Made by a program: the position numbers and the translations under genes. From Citrobacter amalonaticus (lineage in GTDB: Bacteria > Pseudomonadota > Gammaproteobacteria > Enterobacterales > Enterobacteriaceae), in contig NZ_JAGTXM010000001.1 of assembly GCF_018252635.1 (NCBI RefSeq), positions 124,122-188,121 of the forward strand: a DNA stretch of 64,000 bases, given 5' to 3'. The notes beneath the pieces were generated by a model. The model had not been told where the DNA came from. It was given only the letters and a program-made list of their open reading frames with translations, and did not search any database. Shown here piece after piece: positions 61,427 through 64,000 of this stretch (the stretch's first letter is position 1; every line of letters starts with the position of its first letter).

Positions 61427-63151
61427 ATGCGTGATGTTTACCGGAGTCTGTTAACCGCGCTTACGGGCATACTGTCGCTGTGGCTCATCCTGGGATTCTG
61501 GCCACTGTCCACGGGCAGCCGTGTGGCACTCAGCCTGCTGGTTGTGCTGGTGTCCGGGGTGATGCTCTGGCGTCAGCGCCGGGCTTCTCAGGCACGGGCG
61601 ACCGCTGTCCGGGAAATTGTGGATGAAAATCTGCCGCCGGAAGATTTTCAGGGTGCGGTGATCCTCGTCTGTGGCGATAACGCCCCACTGTTTGTGTCCG
61701 GCTCCCGTCACCGGGAAACCCGGCAGGGCTGGTATCTGTGGGTGAAGGATGCGGAGCAGTTGCCACTCCTGGCACAACACCTGAGCCTGGCGCGCCCGGC
61801 CCTGGTATCGCAAATCTCCGTCATGCTGGCGATGGTGCCTGAGCTGCACACATCCGGTGATGATTTAACCCAGTCTCTACGAGGCTGGCAGCGAGCAGTC
61901 TTACAGTGCCGCACGGCATTCGGCACGACCCCTCCGCTGTGGACCGTGACCTGGGTATCACCGCCGGCAGCCTGTGCTGACGCGGAGCCGGTCTGGTTTA
62001 CAACGGTCAACAACCGGGCAGGCATTCAGGTGTATCAGCCCGGACGGGGTAATTTGTCACTGACTGACTGGATTCGTGAGACGGATGCTGCAGAACGGTT
62101 CTCCCGTCTGAGTCAGGGACTGTGGCTGGATAGTCTGCTTGCCTGGCAGAATACCGCTGTAAATGACCTGCTGTCGGTACGTCAGGGGGAACTGCCTGCT
62201 CTGAAGCCGTGCGTGCAGGGGCTGTGCATGGTGCCGGTGAACGGTGTCGTCGGTAACCTCTGGCAACAACACATCACCTCCGTGACCGCGCTGCCACCGG
62301 ATGCCGCGGTGGCCTCCGAACCACTGCCGCTGCCAGAACTGCTGCTGCCGGCGTTGCCGCGCCGACGTGGCGTCAGCCGCAGAATGGTGTTCTGGCGTTA
62401 CGCCGGATTACTGGGCGGGATTTTCCTCGCGCTGGCGATGCTGGCGTCGTGGGTGAACAACCAGCGGTTGATCCGCAATATCGGCGACCATCTTGCCTTA
62501 TACCACCACCTCACTGGTACACCGGTTGCACCGAAACTTCGTGCCCAGCAGCGACTGCGGGCCGACGGCGCGTTGCTGGATGACTGGCAGCGTCGCGGGG
62601 AGCCACTGCGTTATCGTCTGGGGCTGTATCAAGGGCTACGCCTGATTCCGCCCGTTGAGGCTGCCGTCAGTGACTGGGCTCCACCACCGCCCCCGCCGCC
62701 CATCATTAAAAAAATCATTCAGGGACCGAAAACCATTCGCCTCGACAGCATGTCGCTGTTCGATTCGGGTAAATACGACCTCAAACCCGGCTCCACCAAA
62801 ATGCTGGTTAATTCTTTGGTCGGCGTTAAGGCGAAGCCGGGCTGGCTGATTGTGGTGGCTGGCCACACGGATAACACCGGCAATCCAGAACGGAACCAGA
62901 CGCTGTCTCTGAAACGTGCCGAAGCGGTGCGCGACTGGATGCGTGACACCGGTGATGTACCGGAAAGCTGTTTTGCGGTGCAGGGCTATGGCGAGAGCCG
63001 TCCGATCGCAACCAATGACACCCCGGATGGGCGTACGCTCAACCGCCGTGTCGAAATCAGTCTGGTACCGCAGGCCAATGCCTGTCAGATACCGGGCCAA
63101 CCCAAAGCGTCATCGCAGGATGATGGCGCATCACAATACAATGGAGAGTAA
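61427..63151 (+). CDS. Type VI-associated OmpA-family protein
   Basis: A 574-residue protein. Two N-terminal membrane helices (about 10-48) are followed by a long cytoplasmic-type region, a further membrane helix near 325-345, a polyproline linker (WAPPPPPPPII), and a C-terminal OmpA-like peptidoglycan-binding domain with the key residues in GHTDNTGNPERN and the later NRRVEI. It should anchor the secretion complex to the cell wall. It follows tssL by 3 bp. Klebsiella- and Enterobacter-type type VI clusters have the same tssBCKL-ompA-hcp-clpV order. Confidence 0.88.
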   Translation: MRDVYRSLLTALTGILSLWLILGFWPLSTGSRVALSLLVVLVSGVMLWRQRRASQARATAVREIVDENLPPEDFQGAVILVCGDNAPLFVSGSRHRETRQGWYLWVKDAEQLPLLAQHLSLARPALVSQISVMLAMVPELHTSGDDLTQSLRGWQRAVLQCRTAFGTTPPLWTVTWVSPPAACADAEPVWFTTVNNRAGIQVYQPGRGNLSLTDWIRETDAAERFSRLSQGLWLDSLLAWQNTAVNDLLSVRQGELPALKPCVQGLCMVPVNGVVGNLWQQHITSVTALPPDAAVASEPLPLPELLLPALPRRRGVSRRMVFWRYAGLLGGIFLALAMLASWVNNQRLIRNIGDHLALYHHLTGTPVAPKLRAQQRLRADGALLDDWQRRGEPLRYRLGLYQGLRLIPPVEAAVSDWAPPPPPPPIIKKIIQGPKTIRLDSMSLFDSGKYDLKPGSTKMLVNSLVGVKAKPGWLIVVAGHTDNTGNPERNQTLSLKRAEAVRDWMRDTGDVPESCFAVQGYGESRPIATNDTPDGRTLNRRVEISLVPQANACQIPGQPKASSQDDGASQYNGE

Positions 63152-63155
63152 TTCC

Positions 63156-63647
63156 ATGGCAATTCCAGTTTATCTTTGGCTGAAAGACGACGGCGGCGCG
63201 GATATCAAGGGTTCTGTTGACGTTCAGGACCGTGAAGGCAGCATCGAGGTTGTCGCTCAGAAGCATAACCTGTACATCCCGACCGATAACAACACCGGTA
63301 AGCTGACCGGTACCCGTATCCACACGCCGTTCCTGTTCACCAAGGAAATAGACTCCTCCAGCCCGTACCTTTACAAGGCGGTGACCACCGGTCAGACCCT
63401 GAAATCCGCTGAGTTCAAATGGTACAAAATCAACGACGCGGGTCAGGAAGTGGAGTACTTCAACACGAAGTTAGAAAACGTGAAAGTAGTGAAAGTGAAT
63501 CCGGTGATGCACGACATCAAGGATCCTTCTTTCGAGAAACACAACCACCTCGAGCAGATTGAACTGCGTTACGAAAAAATCACCTGGACCTACAAAGACG
63601 GCAACATCATTCATTCCGATTCCTGGAACGAACGCGCCACCGCGTAA
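63156..63647 (+). CDS. hcp: Hcp, type VI tube protein
   Basis: A 163-residue Hcp-family protein beginning MAIPVYLWLKDDGGADIKGSV. It forms hexameric rings that stack into the inner tube and are secreted. ATGGAGAG lies upstream of the ATG, 4 bp after the OmpA-like gene. The longer frame starting inside that gene has no homology. It is followed at once by a strong intrinsic terminator, which fits the high expression of Hcp relative to the next genes. Confidence 0.96.
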   Translation: MAIPVYLWLKDDGGADIKGSVDVQDREGSIEVVAQKHNLYIPTDNNTGKLTGTRIHTPFLFTKEIDSSSPYLYKAVTTGQTLKSAEFKWYKINDAGQEVEYFNTKLENVKVVKVNPVMHDIKDPSFEKHNHLEQIELRYEKITWTYKDGNIIHSDSWNERATA

Positions 63648-63653
63648 GCCTGA

Positions 63654-63682
63654 TGCGGACAGGGCCCTGTCCGCAATTTTTT
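63654..63682 (+). terminator. Rho-independent terminator after hcp
   Basis: TGCGGACAGGG and CCCTGTCCGCA form a perfect 11-bp palindrome, followed by ATTTTTT. It starts 6 bp after the hcp stop. clpV begins about 137 bp further on, so it needs readthrough or its own promoter. Confidence 0.93.
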
Positions 63683-63819
63683 GCTGAGCGTCGGTTAACA
63701 CGGGCGCTGCGCAAAGAATCACACAATCTGCCTGCCTGACCTGATGCGCTTTGGGTTCCTGATGAACAGGGAACAGCGAAGGGCGGTAGCGTGCCCGGGA
63801 ATCATCAAGAGAGAGAAAA

Positions 63820-64000
63820 ATGGAAAACTCAGCCGTCCTGTTACGTCGCCTTAATCCTTACTGCGCCCGCGCGCTGGAAGGCGCCGCGTCCCTGTGTCAG
63901 ACCCGTGCGCATGCGGAAATTCTGCCGGAGCACTGGTTGCTGAAGCTGCTGGAGCAGGGGGAAGGCGACCTCACGGTGCTGGCGCGCCGCTACGAGTGGG
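63820..64000 (+). CDS. clpV: ClpV (TssH), type VI AAA+ ATPase (partial, N-terminus only)
   Basis: The first 60 codons are present and the rest lies beyond the right edge. The start MENSAVLLRRLNPYCARALEGAASLCQ is the N-domain of ClpV, which recognises the contracted TssB/TssC sheath and recycles it. AAGAGAGAG lies before the ATG. The place after hcp is usual for this cluster type. The ATPase domains are not visible in this window. Confidence 0.92.
   Translation, partial: MENSAVLLRRLNPYCARALEGAASLCQTRAHAEILPEHWLLKLLEQGEGDLTVLARRYEW

Noticed and set aside
1-64000. tRNA, rRNA, CRISPR array, insertion sequence or prophage
   Set aside because: Read-through of both strands showed no cloverleaf-like tRNA gene, no regularly spaced repeats, no transposase or integrase and no att-like direct repeats around the accessory regions.

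Overview
This window is enterobacterial chromosome. Gene order from phnC through phnB, phnA, crfC, yjcZ, proP, basS-basR-eptA, adiC-adiY-adiA, melR/melA-melB, fumB-dcuB and dcuR-dcuS matches the Escherichia coli 93-min region almost gene for gene, and the proteins are close to the E. coli ones. Differences from the E. coli K-12 order (kdgT between yjcZ and proP, a SemiSWEET gene in the mel operon, a third dms-like operon after dcuS, then fimbriae and a type VI secretion locus) suggest Citrobacter or a near relative. That genus call is an inference.

Layout. 1-1126: 3' end of the phn group (phnC cut by the window edge, phnB, phnA). 1653-4894: dynamin-like crfC and partner yjcZ. 4912-8112: kdgT and the osmoprotectant transporter proP. 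8115-11743: PmrA/PmrB polymyxin-resistance block with the short gene pmrR, two PmrA-box sites and eptA. 11761-16593: arginine-dependent acid resistance. 16790-21116: melibiose regulon ending in a SemiSWEET. 21209-27255: anaerobic C4-dicarboxylate use. 27377-28327: NicO-type Ni/Co transporter. 28725-33869: a DMSO-reductase-type operon with a near-ideal FNR-dependent promoter, a TorD/DmsD chaperone and a NapF-like ferredoxin.

34358-41769 is a complete chaperone-usher fimbrial operon ending in a LuxR-type regulator. 41859-53343 is the most unusual part. A 66-residue peptide with a double-glycine leader and five cysteines is followed by a DsbA-like thiol oxidoreductase, an LpxL-like putative acyltransferase, a C39-peptidase ABC exporter, a MacA-MacB-NodT-type tripartite exporter, and a mini fatty-acid-synthase set (ketosynthase, MaoC-type dehydratase, ACP, ketoreductase). 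Most junctions are overlapping or only a few bases long. This looks like a system that makes, cross-links, possibly acylates, trims and exports a microcin-like peptide. I do not know a described system with this composition.

53377-56846 holds likely regulators (degenerate HD-GYP protein, CadC-like membrane regulator with a FidL-like partner, PapI/FaeA-like protein) and a small membrane protein. 57339-64000 is the start of a type VI secretion cluster (tssB, tssC, tssK, tssL, an OmpA-like gene, hcp, and clpV cut by the right edge). I saw no tRNA, rRNA, CRISPR array, insertion sequence or prophage gene.
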